Source: Planctomycetota bacterium (lineage in GTDB: Bacteria; Planctomycetota; Phycisphaerae; WQYP01). From it: a DNA stretch of 7,322 nucleotides. Positions 1-5,975 of the stretch are shown here, piece by piece. The position numbers and the translations under genes were made by a program. The stretch covers positions 1-7,322 of the forward strand of contig JAJZCU010000096.1 of the NCBI GenBank assembly GCA_021828935.1, in the 5' to 3' direction. How positions within the stretch are numbered: the stretch's first letter is position 1; each line of letters begins with the position of its first letter. The notes under the pieces are model-generated. The model made no database searches and was not told the origin of the DNA. It saw nothing but the letters and a program-made list of their open reading frames with translations.

Positions 1-52
1 CGATTCGTGGATGCACAAAAATAAATAATAAAGCGGCGGCGGCAACGGGGAA

Positions 53-2227
53 ATGAGCAACGCCGGCAATGAAATTGATCCAAAAAGAATCTTCGCCGGG
101 TCGGCGCGCAATGGCGCGAAAATGCGCGGTCGCATGTTATTAACGGCGCAATTGATGCAACCAGTGGAAAAGCATAAAATACCGGCTATGAAATCAGCAA
201 GCGATTTGCTTTTCGAGTTAAACCGCAGCGACGAATCATCGGGCATAGAAGCCAAGAGGAGTTCGGAGCTTGGCCGTTCGACGCTCGAAACCATCTGCGC
301 CTTTTCAAATGAGCCGGGGCTTGGGGGCGGATATTTGTTATTAGGGGTGGAACGTTCAGACTTCGGCCGTGGGTTGCAGTACATTGTGCCCGGTATCATT
401 GGGCCGGATAAAGTACAGTCTGACCTCGTGAGCCAGTGTAATTCGGCGTTCAACAGGCCGCTGCGTCCACAGATAAACGTTGAACAGCTTCAGGGTAAAA
501 ACGTCATTGTGGTGTTTATTCCAGAGTTGGGCCCGACGGAAAAGCCGGCGTATTTAAAGGCATCGGGCCTGCCGCGCGGGGCGTTTCGGCGCGCCGGCCC
601 CACAGATCATGAAGGCACGGAGGATGATTTGCTCGCCCTGTACGCGCAGCATCGCGGACAGACGTACGATAGCAGCGTCTTGGCGGAAAGTTCTTATGAC
701 GATATCGATCTCGAAGCCGTTAAGGACTACCGTGGCCTGCGCGTCGCCGCATCGCCCGGCGCCGAAGAATTGCAGTGGACCGACGAGGAATTGCTTGAAT
801 CATTGGCCTGCCTGGTTCGCGACAATGCGGCGTGGAAGCCAACGGTTGCGGGAATTTTATTGTTTGGAACCACCAAGGCGTTGCGCCGCTGCTTTCCCAT
901 GATGCGCCTGGATTACATTCGCGTTCCGGGGCGGCAATGGGTCGAAAATCCGGATCATCGATTTGACACGGTGGAAATTCGCGCCGCGTTGATAACCGCC
1001 ATCCGTCGCGCAACCAAAGCGGTGGTTGACGACATTCCCAAGACATTTCTGCTGCCCCCGGGCGATATTCAAAGCCAACAGAATCCGTTGCTTTCCGCCC
1101 GCGTTATACGAGAGGCCGTGGTCAATGCGGTCATGCACCGCAGCTACCGAATTCATGGCGCCGTGCAAATTATTCGGTATTCAAACCGGCTTGAAATTCG
1201 TAACCCCGGACATTCGTTGAAAGCCGAAGATAAGCTCGGTGAGCCGGGATCGGCGACGCGTAATCCCATGATTGCCGCGGCGCTTCATGAGACCAACGTG
1301 GCGGAAACCAAGGGCAGCGGGATTCGGGTGATGCGGGAGATCATGCGGCAAAGTAACTTATCGCCGCCGACTTTTGAATCATCGCAGCGACCAGATCAAT
1401 TTGTTGCGACGTTTCTTTTTCATCATTTTCTCGAAACTGAGGATATCGCGTGGTTGGCGGGACTTACGACCGAGCCAATTTCCGATGAGGAGGCGCGGGC
1501 ATTAATTTATGTGCGCGAGGTTGGAGCAATCGACAATGCAAGATATCGCGAGATAAACCGGAGCGACACGCTGGAAGCGTCGGGACGGCTGCGTCGGCTT
1601 CGGGACTTAAACTTGCTTGCCACCAAGGGCGCGGGCAATCGAACGTACTATGTGCCGGGCGCGGCTTTTCGCATTGTTGATGCCGAGGGGGCGGCGTCCG
1701 AGGAATTCTTGTTTAAGCATCGATCGGGCGACGAGAGCGAGATTTTGGATATGAATAATTCAGAAAGTCGTAAGCCCGGCGCGGACGAAAGTCGTAAGCC
1801 GGGGGAAGAAAGTCGTAAGCCCGCCGCGGCTGAAAGTCGTGAGCTCGCGGAAGAAAGTCGTAAGCCCGGCGCGGCTGAAAGTCGTAAGCTGAAGGCTGAA
1901 ACTAGTAAGCGTGCGCGGCACACGGAGATGATTACCCACGCCCCAGATTTTCTTGCTAAGATGCTTGGTCACGAAGGCCGGCTGCGCGACCCGCCAAAAA
2001 TCCGCGCCGCCATTTTGAAGTTGTGCGGTTGGCGGCCGCTAAATGCCCGGCAGTTGGCAGGATTATTGAAGCGCGGACGAGAGCCGCTGGTCCGTGACTA
2101 TCTGCGGCCGATGGTGGATTCCGGCGAGTTGGTCTACACCATTCCGGCTAACCCCACGCATCCGGAGCAGTCTTATGCGGCGGCGCCGGACTCGATCCAC
2201 AGGCAAAAGAAGCGCCCGCATCGTTAA
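53..2227 (+). CDS. AlbA_2 (Schlafen-type) ATP-binding protein with winged-helix C-terminus
   Basis: The 724-residue protein has an AlbA_2/Schlafen-type N-terminal domain (about residues 48-200), with the signatures GIEAKRSSELGRSTLETI and EPGLGGGYLLLGV. A GHKL-like ATPase region follows at about 345-455: the N-box is E354-x3-N358-A-x2-H362-R, then IRNPG (382-386) and the glycine-rich ETKGSG (418-423). Residues 475-540 look like a winged helix. An ESRK-rich linker spans 571-619, and a second winged-helix-like segment spans about 645-700. Such proteins are usually annotated as ATP-binding or putative transcriptional regulators; some relatives belong to phage-defence systems. The role here is inferred to be nucleic-acid binding in the cytoplasm. 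The ATG at 53 is the first start after an in-frame TAA at 29-31, but GGGG only 2 nt upstream is a poor ribosome-binding site. Family similarity begins at Met46, so the ATG at 188 is a serious alternative (679 aa). The gene ends in TAA and stands alone. Confidence 0.9.
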   Translation: MSNAGNEIDPKRIFAGSARNGAKMRGRMLLTAQLMQPVEKHKIPAMKSASDLLFELNRSDESSGIEAKRSSELGRSTLETICAFSNEPGLGGGYLLLGVERSDFGRGLQYIVPGIIGPDKVQSDLVSQCNSAFNRPLRPQINVEQLQGKNVIVVFIPELGPTEKPAYLKASGLPRGAFRRAGPTDHEGTEDDLLALYAQHRGQTYDSSVLAESSYDDIDLEAVKDYRGLRVAASPGAEELQWTDEELLESLACLVRDNAAWKPTVAGILLFGTTKALRRCFPMMRLDYIRVPGRQWVENPDHRFDTVEIRAALITAIRRATKAVVDDIPKTFLLPPGDIQSQQNPLLSARVIREAVVNAVMHRSYRIHGAVQIIRYSNRLEIRNPGHSLKAEDKLGEPGSATRNPMIAAALHETNVAETKGSGIRVMREIMRQSNLSPPTFESSQRPDQFVATFLFHHFLETEDIAWLAGLTTEPISDEEARALIYVREVGAIDNARYREINRSDTLEASGRLRRLRDLNLLATKGAGNRTYYVPGAAFRIVDAEGAASEEFLFKHRSGDESEILDMNNSESRKPGADESRKPGEESRKPAAAESRELAEESRKPGAAESRKLKAETSKRARHTEMITHAPDFLAKMLGHEGRLRDPPKIRAAILKLCGWRPLNARQLAGLLKRGREPLVRDYLRPMVDSGELVYTIPANPTHPEQSYAAAPDSIHRQKKRPHR
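1763..1909 (+). repeat. In-frame tandem repeat encoding the ESRK-rich linker
   Basis: The 12-mer GAAAGTCGTAAG, or a close variant, starts at 1763, 1787, 1808, 1832, 1853, 1877 and 1898. The spacing strictly alternates 24, 21, 24, 21, 24, 21 nt, so the true unit is 45 nt (15 codons), present three times plus a terminal half-unit. The protein reads E-S-R-K-P-x-A-x-E-S-R-K/E-x-x-E/A per unit (residues 571-619). The fourth copy has GAG for AAG (ESRE) and the last is diverged to GAAACTAGTAAG. The codons AGT and CGT are conserved in all but the last copy, which points to DNA-level duplication. The segment is probably a flexible charged linker between the two C-terminal winged-helix segments. Confidence 0.9.
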
Positions 2228-2418
2228 AACCCCGCGGTCCCGAAAAGAAGATCCAGAAATGAAACATTGCAGGGGTGGCGCCGGCCCTGGGCGCCGCGTG
2301 CATCACCCTGCAAAATTCAATTTAAACCCGGCCAAAACGCCATCTCCGACGCCAATGGTCGCAACGGTTCGGGCGGTTCGGGCGCACCAAAACAAGATTT
2401 GCCCCGCCATATGCCGCT
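2228..2418. other. Spacer between the AlbA_2 gene and the phage-like genes
   Basis: This 191-nt stretch has no convincing gene. The reading frame of the next gene is open only back to 2326, after a TAA at 2323-2325, with no better start codon than ATG 2419. A 9-bp direct duplication, CGGTTCGGG, lies at 2365-2373 and 2374-2382. No strong terminator or sigma-70 promoter was seen by eye. A 63-codon frame from ATG 2259 is rich in Arg, His and Pro and looks non-coding. Confidence 0.5.
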
Positions 2419-3228
2419 ATGTTGCCGTCCATGGGTATTGCTATTAAAGAAGATTTGTTGTATCCGCACGCCATGCACATCACGCGGCAGGCGTTTCGTA
2501 TCGTGCGGAAGTTTCAGGTCACGGGGCTGGAGGCCTACTCGGCCACGAAAAAAGTGGTGATGGCCGCCACCGGCACGGACGCCGTCACCGGGTTTCAGAT
2601 TCCACAACTTGGCGCCTCGCATCCGGATGAACCCAGCGCGGTGGTGGTGGATATCAAGCCGCAGTGCCAGGGGTATGATTGTTTTGATACGTTTGTCACC
2701 TATGAATGGCAGGTGTATCCGTCCAATTTTTTAGAAAGTTTTTCGGCCAGCCTGGTGGAGCGCATCACGCACTATGACGCCGCGGGCAACCTGGCGGTGG
2801 TGCAGTACACGCCCGCCGGGGCCACGGCGGCCAAAAAGAAGGTGGCGGCGCTGCGGCGGCTGGTGCTGTCAGCCACGGTCACGTTTCATTTTCTGGAAAC
2901 GGCCAATCCCGAAACGCTTACGCTGCAATATGCCGGCATGGTGAACTCCGCCGCCTGGCGCAACCAGCCGCCGCGCACCTGGCTTTGTCTGCCAATTAAC
3001 GGTTCCACCCAGGACGGCATTTGGTATCGCAATGCGTATGCCTTTGCGTATAACCCGCAGACGTGGGACGAATACGCCGTTTTTGAAAACGTGGACGGCG
3101 TTGTGCCGCAGGACGTTTCCGCAACCATTGATACCAGCGGCGCCACGTATTCGGGCAATGGGTGGGGACGGTTTATTGTGTATGGCCAGGTGGACTTCAA
3201 CGCCGTGTTTCCGAATATCGTTGGATAA
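2419..3228 (+). CDS. Phage virion-like structural protein (putative)
   Basis: This is a 269-residue soluble protein with no signal peptide or membrane segment. The N-terminal half contains RIVRKFQVTG and TGTDAVTGFQIPQLG. The C-terminal half is rich in Tyr, Trp and Phe (WYRNAYAFAYNPQTWDEY at about 201-218). That alternating aromatic pattern resembles β-rich structural proteins of tailed phages and phage-like elements in planctomycete genomes. I recognise the style but cannot name a family, so the virion role is an inference. It is supported by the following gene, which has tail-protein character and lies 105 nt downstream on the same strand. The start is uncertain. ATG 2419 and ATG 2431 both lack a good Shine-Dalgarno sequence, and Met19 (ATG 2473, MHITRQAFRIV) begins the well-behaved part of the protein. 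The stop is TAA. Confidence 0.65.
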   Translation: MLPSMGIAIKEDLLYPHAMHITRQAFRIVRKFQVTGLEAYSATKKVVMAATGTDAVTGFQIPQLGASHPDEPSAVVVDIKPQCQGYDCFDTFVTYEWQVYPSNFLESFSASLVERITHYDAAGNLAVVQYTPAGATAAKKKVAALRRLVLSATVTFHFLETANPETLTLQYAGMVNSAAWRNQPPRTWLCLPINGSTQDGIWYRNAYAFAYNPQTWDEYAVFENVDGVVPQDVSATIDTSGATYSGNGWGRFIVYGQVDFNAVFPNIVG

Positions 3229-3273
3229 GAATTATCAATCGCGACGCCCCAAACGTAAGTTGACCAGCATTCC

Positions 3274-3299
3274 AGCCCCATCCCTTCGGGGTGGCGGCT
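3274..3299 (+). terminator. UUCG-loop hairpin between the two phage-like genes (possible terminator)
   Basis: A stem of ten base pairs closes on the loop TTCG (3285-3288). CCC 3282-3284 pairs with GGG 3289-3291. After a bulged T3281, CCA 3278-3280 pairs with TGG 3292-3294. After a bulged C3295, AGCC 3274-3277 pairs with GGCT 3296-3299. The hairpin begins 46 nt after the upstream stop codon and 35 nt before the next start. The following bases are T-rich (CTCCTTATTCG, then TTTATTATTT) but lack a clean U-tract. It could be a weak terminator, a processing site or an mRNA stabiliser. It does not occlude the ribosome-binding site of the next gene. Confidence 0.45.
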
Positions 3300-3333
3300 C
3301 TCCTTATTCGCAGTTTATTATTTGCGAGAAATC

Positions 3334-4242
3334 ATGCAAACCAAACTTCCGGAATGGAACGCCCAAACGCCCGCACTCTTGGATGTGGCGGACCAGATGA
3401 ATCGCATTGTTCACGCCGTGAATGCATTGACGCCGCTGACCACCACCGGCGGGGCGCGGGCCTCGGCCATTGCCGGCGCGGGCACGGCGGTGGGGCTGCC
3501 GGTGATGCGGCATGCGCCGGGCGCCATTGTGAAGATCACCGGAAGCAGCGGGGCGGGGCAGTACACGGGTCGCATTTTTACGGGCGATGCAGCGGCGATT
3601 GCGGGCAATTCGCCGGATACGCCCTTTGGCTTAAACGATCCGGGCAGCGATGATTGTTTGTTTCTTAATCTTGCCGAATTTGACGGCACGGGCCCGGGGG
3701 GAGTGCAGGCCGGCGGAAATTTATTATTGCCAAACCAGTGGGCGGCGGGCGTGCGCTGCGGGGTTTCCACGGGGACCAGCGGCCAGCCGCTGGCGATTGT
3801 GGCCGGCGCCTGCCGGGGCCCCAGCCGCACATGGGCGGGCGTGGCGCTGGCGGGGTATGCATGGGTGAACATGAGCGACGCGACCAGCGCCGCCCTCAAC
3901 ACGTTCAACGCCGGCAGTGTGCCCTGGGTGGCCCCGCAAAATGTTCTGGCCATCAGTGTTTTGCGTTTCCAGGCCGCGCTTTCGAACGCGACGACGACTC
4001 CGTTTTTGTGGAAAAGCATTTTTTCCGACGGCCCCAGTGGGGTCACCTGTCTTTCGGCCACGGTTGCGCCGAACAGTCAGGATAATAATTATTATGGCGG
4101 AACGATCACCAGCGTGCAGTTATTGCAGCAGCAGTCGCCGCAGGACATCAGCGCCATGGGCTTCTATTCCGAAGGCGACGCGGGGCCATGCACCGCAACC
4201 GGGGTGCAGGGGCAGGCGGATATGTACGTATTTGGGCTGTAG
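3334..4242 (+). CDS. Phage tail or virion-like protein (putative)
   Basis: This 302-residue protein is rich in Ala, Gly, Thr and Ser and poor in Lys, without a signal peptide or membrane segment. The N-terminus carries a short helix (ALLDVADQMNRIVHAVNAL, about residues 14-32). It is followed by a low-complexity segment and β-rich sequence including IVKITGSSGAGQYTGRIFTG and LFLNLAEFDGTG. A helix followed by small β-modules is common in tail-fibre or virion-decoration proteins of phage-like elements. The specific family is not recognised, so this is an inference. The ATG at 3334 was chosen because GAG lies 5 nt upstream; a TTG at 3322 would add four residues. The stop is TAG, so TAG is a normal terminator here and not a reassigned codon. 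The gene follows the preceding phage-like gene on the same strand and converges with the nuclease remnant downstream. Confidence 0.7.
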   Translation: MQTKLPEWNAQTPALLDVADQMNRIVHAVNALTPLTTTGGARASAIAGAGTAVGLPVMRHAPGAIVKITGSSGAGQYTGRIFTGDAAAIAGNSPDTPFGLNDPGSDDCLFLNLAEFDGTGPGGVQAGGNLLLPNQWAAGVRCGVSTGTSGQPLAIVAGACRGPSRTWAGVALAGYAWVNMSDATSAALNTFNAGSVPWVAPQNVLAISVLRFQAALSNATTTPFLWKSIFSDGPSGVTCLSATVAPNSQDNNYYGGTITSVQLLQQQSPQDISAMGFYSEGDAGPCTATGVQGQADMYVFGL

Positions 4243-4321
4243 GGGCACTGAGTTCGCCGGAGCGCAGGTTCTCGCGCCGCATCACCACTTCGCGCCGCGG
4301 TTTTCAGGGTGACTTGGCCGT
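4243..4321. other. Convergent intergenic junction
   Basis: This is 79 nt between the stop of the phage-like gene (plus strand) and the stop of the nuclease remnant (minus strand). It holds a 9-bp direct repeat, TCGCGCCGC, at 4272-4280 and 4290-4298. No clear bidirectional terminator hairpin was found by eye. Confidence 0.4.
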
Positions 4322-4786
4322 TTATTTTGCTTTCATCGCCGCCCGCGCCGCCAGGGCATGTTGCGTGGCCACAATCTCCCGCCGCAGTGTTTCCACCGTG
4401 GGCAGCGCCGTTAAATACTGCGAGGCAAAAACCTTCGCTTTGATTCCGCCCGTCGCGTAGCGGACGACCGAGTCATCCTTCGCGCTGCACAAAATGATGC
4501 CCACCGGCTCGTTCTCCCCCGGCAGGTTCAGATGTTCTTTAACATAGTTTAGGTACAGGTTCATTTGCCCGGCGTCGGCGTGGGTAAACGTGCCACGCTT
4601 GAGGTCGATGATAACCAGGCAGCGCAAGACGCGGTGGTACAGGAGCAGGTCAATGCGATACCAGACGGCGCCAACGCGGATTCGCTTCTGCCGGGCCACG
4701 AAGGTGAAGCCGGGCCCCATCTCCAACAGGAACCATTCGATGTGCCGGATGAGCGCTTCTTCCAAATCGCTCTCGCTGTATTCATC
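4322..4786 (-). CDS. PDDEXK nuclease domain fragment (3' part of the broken gene)
   Basis: This is the in-frame continuation after the TAG: DEYSESDLEEALIRHIEW and then the complete nuclease core. The D/E-x-K-type motif is intact: RIDLLLY, then about 15 residues on IIDLKRG, then GQMNLYLNYVKEHL. Its C-terminal tail, NEPVGIILCSAKDDSVVRYA, is also typical of the family. The only usable early start is TTG at 4765 with a weak GAGAG upstream, giving 147 aa. An ATG immediately after the TAG (4785-4783) is in another frame. Independent translation is therefore doubtful. The lack of any further damage suggests that the stop is recent, or that the assembly carries an error. Confidence 0.7.
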   Translation of the reverse strand, partial: DEYSESDLEEALIRHIEWFLLEMGPGFTFVARQKRIRVGAVWYRIDLLLYHRVLRCLVIIDLKRGTFTHADAGQMNLYLNYVKEHLNLPGENEPVGIILCSAKDDSVVRYATGGIKAKVFASQYLTALPTVETLRREIVATQHALAARAAMKAK

Positions 4787-5533
4787 CTAGAGATTCAGGA
4801 ATTCGAGAAGATACGGGTTGCGAACCTCCTCTTCGACCGTGAGGGCGTCCTGGGGCAAGGCTTTCTGGCCGCGTGACAACATCGCCGGCTGACGTCGGGA
4901 GTGTGCCGTGCGTTCGAAAAACTGCGTGCCGATCTGCCGGTCCAGTTGCCGCACCGACCAGCCGCCCCGAATCGCCTCGCTTTCATAAAAAAGGCGGGCA
5001 TGTGGCTTCTCCACCGACATCAACCGCACATAGTGCGACCACGAAAGCGGGAAAACGTCCGAAAGCGCTGACGGTCGCAATTTTGCAGACGGTGTCTGCA
5101 AAATCAGGGATTTTCCGGACGGTGTCTGGACTTTTGTCGTTGCCGATTCTTGCGACACTATTAAGAATTTCGCCCTGGCCTCGAATTTTGCAGACGGTGT
5201 CTGCAAAATCTCCCATCCGGAATAGAAAAGTCGCATTTGGTAGAGGTTGCGGGCTGAAAAGCCCCGGCCATGTTGGGTGGTCAGGTCCACGCTCAGCAGG
5301 TTGATAAGCTCTTCCGCATACCCCGCGCGCGGCATGCCCCCCTGTTCATGCTCCACAATCCGCCGGCCGATTTCCCAATAAGTGGCCGTCAGAATTGCGT
5401 TCACTGACCGCGCCGCCCCGCGCCGGGCCTGCTCTAAGAGGCCGGAGATCTCCGCGACCAATCGGCTGTATTCCTTTGATGCCGACGCCGACGGCGTCCG
5501 CGCCAAGGCCGTGATGGTGCGTTTGCGGCTCAT
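4787..5533 (-). CDS. DUF1016 N-terminal domain protein (5' part of the broken nuclease gene)
   Basis: This 248-residue product is what would be made without read-through. It starts at ATG 5533, preceded by a strong ribosome-binding site: AAGGAG on the minus strand (5544-5539) with a 5-nt spacer. Residues of about 20-215 are the DUF1016_N region, a predicted helical domain likely to bind DNA or a partner. Residues 109-151 contain three repeats, ILQTPSAKF (109-117), VQTPSGKS (135-142) and ILQTPSAKL (144-152), encoded by the palindromic DNA repeats described separately. The chain stops right after PYLLEFLNL, at the hinge to the nuclease domain. The ATG overlaps the TGA of a short upstream frame as ATGA. 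This part alone has no catalytic residues. Confidence 0.85.
   Translation of the reverse strand: MSRKRTITALARTPSASASKEYSRLVAEISGLLEQARRGAARSVNAILTATYWEIGRRIVEHEQGGMPRAGYAEELINLLSVDLTTQHGRGFSARNLYQMRLFYSGWEILQTPSAKFEARAKFLIVSQESATTKVQTPSGKSLILQTPSAKLRPSALSDVFPLSWSHYVRLMSVEKPHARLFYESEAIRGGWSVRQLDRQIGTQFFERTAHSRRQPAMLSRGQKALPQDALTVEEEVRNPYLLEFLNL
5080..5104. repeat. Palindromic repeat, copy A (inside nuclease gene)
   Basis: The 11-nt arm ATTTTGCAGAC (5080-5090) and its exact reverse complement GTCTGCAAAAT (5094-5104) flank a GGT spacer. On the minus strand it is read in frame as ILQTPSAK. It is identical over 27 nt (5079-5105) to copy C at 5184-5210. The distance from copy A to copy C is 105 nt, a multiple of three. 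Confidence 0.95.
5110..5135. repeat. Palindromic repeat, copy B (degenerate, inside nuclease gene)
   Basis: The arm ATTTTCCGGAC (5110-5120), the spacer GGT (5121-5123) and a right arm beginning GTCTGGA (5124-5130) form the same pattern, with mismatches in the outer arm. It starts 30 nt after copy A, keeps the same frame and encodes VQTPSGKS on the minus strand. It appears to be an older, decaying member of the repeat family. Confidence 0.8.
5185..5209. repeat. Palindromic repeat, copy C (inside nuclease gene)
   Basis: This is a perfect inverted repeat: ATTTTGCAGAC (5185-5195), spacer GGT (5196-5198), GTCTGCAAAAT (5199-5209). It encodes ILQTPSAK on the minus strand. Its right flank, CTCCCAT, matches the right flank of the intergenic copy D (CTCCCGT). 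The shared unit is therefore longer than the palindrome. Confidence 0.95.
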
Positions 5534-5628
5534 GCCTTCTCCTTAACCAAGCCGATCTTCATCTGGCTGCCCTGGAAGTTGGGGCGAAAGAAAACAGGCG
5601 GCGCGCTGGCATAAATTTTATAAGTTTT
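5530..5628 (-). pseudogene. Possible 3' remnant of an upstream gene overlapping the nuclease start
   Basis: A 33-codon open frame on the minus strand, including its stop, follows a TAA at 5631-5629. It ends NFQGSQMKIGLVKEKA and then TGA (5532-5530), which overlaps the nuclease ATG as ATGA. Such an overlap is typical of translationally coupled genes in an operon. The frame has no start codon that would give a sensible protein; its only Met gives 10 residues. It may be the surviving tail of a deleted partner gene, or chance. No family is recognised. Confidence 0.3.
5617..5622 (-). promoter_or_regulatory. Possible -10 element (TATAAA) for the nuclease gene
   Basis: On the minus strand an AT-rich segment (5640-5611) contains TATAAA about 84 nt upstream of the nuclease ATG. 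No convincing -35 hexamer sits 16-18 nt further upstream. This is the best local promoter candidate but a weak one. Confidence 0.22.
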
Positions 5629-5647
5629 TTAATCAAAAAGGCGCCGC

Positions 5648-5800
5648 ATGAACAAGAGTATGACCGAAACGCGGCAATTTTCCAATGTTACCGCAATCGA
5701 TGTTCTCCGGGGCTATACGGCCGCAGGCTTGCCCGGCGGCGGGAGTCGCGAATACAGGCCGCGGGCGCCGTGCGCATGGGGCCGCCTTACCACGCATTAA
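5648..5800 (+). CDS. Doubtful small ORF (50 aa)
   Basis: ATG 5648 is preceded by AAAAGG with a 6-nt spacer, an acceptable ribosome-binding site, and the frame ends at TAA 5798-5800. The product starts MNKSMTETRQFSNVTAIDVL and ends in an Arg/Pro/Gly-rich tail. It has no recognisable domain, signal peptide or membrane segment. The composition of the second half looks like translated spacer. It is included only because of the reasonable start context. Confidence 0.15.
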   Translation: MNKSMTETRQFSNVTAIDVLRGYTAAGLPGGGSREYRPRAPCAWGRLTTH

Positions 5801-5870
5801 TAAAATAACATGTAAATGTTTAATACTAACATCAATAAAAAACGTGGAAATCTGGCCCCCTCGGGTGACC

Positions 5871-5879
5871 TGTGGATAA
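5871..5879 (-). other. Single perfect DnaA-box match
   Basis: TGTGGATAA on the plus strand is the complement of TTATCCACA, the classical DnaA box. It lies just downstream of an AT-rich stretch. No second clear box is nearby, so it is not evidence for a replication origin. It could be a DnaA-titration or regulatory site, or chance. Confidence 0.3.
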
Positions 5880-5975
5880 GAGACGTAGTGTGCCATTTGT
5901 TAAATGATAAGAAAAGATGCATGAAAAGCTTGGTGGGCGCCCGTTTGAAATACCGCCAAAATCAAGGGTGGATCA

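Larger units (their letters stand above)
4322..5533 (-). pseudogene. DUF1016/YhcG-type PDDEXK nuclease gene interrupted by one in-frame TAG
   Basis: Read from ATG 5533 down to TAA 4324-4322, the minus strand gives one continuous frame of 403 codons, broken only by TAG at 4789-4787 (codon 249). The N-terminal part matches the DUF1016_N style (TYWEIGRRIVEHEQ, GFSARNLYQMRLFY, RGGWSVRQLDRQI). The C-terminal part matches the PDDEXK nuclease domain (FVARQKRI, RIDLLLY, IIDLKRG, DAGQMNLYLNY). Read-through numbering places catalytic-type residues at D295, D310-x-K312 and Q323. The junction reads EFLNL, stop, DEYSESDLEEALI. Relatives as I recall them have a Lys there, so AAG to TAG is the simplest explanation. 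The stop separates the N-terminal domain from the whole catalytic core, so the gene is probably inactive unless read-through occurs. DUF1016 proteins are linked to nuclease and restriction or defence contexts. Confidence 0.85.

Noticed and set aside
2094..2560. Plus-strand open frames at 2094-2447 and 2267-2560 overlapping the AlbA_2 gene end and the phage-like gene start
   Set aside because: Both are Arg/Pro/Cys-rich, overlap better coding frames and show no recognisable domain. They look like shadow frames.
3411..4061. Long minus-strand open frame of 216 codons opposite the second phage-like gene
   Set aside because: It is an antisense shadow of a GC-rich gene, rich in Pro and Ala, with no family-like motifs. 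The plus-strand frame has better amino-acid usage and a better start context.
4787..4789. Idea that TAG is recoded as an amino acid in this genome
   Set aside because: The second phage-like gene ends naturally at TAG (4240-4242), and only one internal TAG is seen in the window.
5080..5209. Idea that the repeats form a CRISPR array
   Set aside because: There are only three closely spaced copies with irregular intervals (30 and 75 nt), all within a coding frame, and one is degenerate.
4873..5304. Plus-strand frame reading ILQTVSAKS-like motifs opposite the nuclease gene
   Set aside because: The motif resemblance arises because the palindromic repeats read similarly on both strands. The minus strand carries the real DUF1016 domain on either side.
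5633..5896. Minus-strand 87-codon frame in the gene-poor region
   Set aside because: It crosses AT-rich spacer and the DnaA-box site, has unusual composition and lacks any domain or ribosome-binding site.
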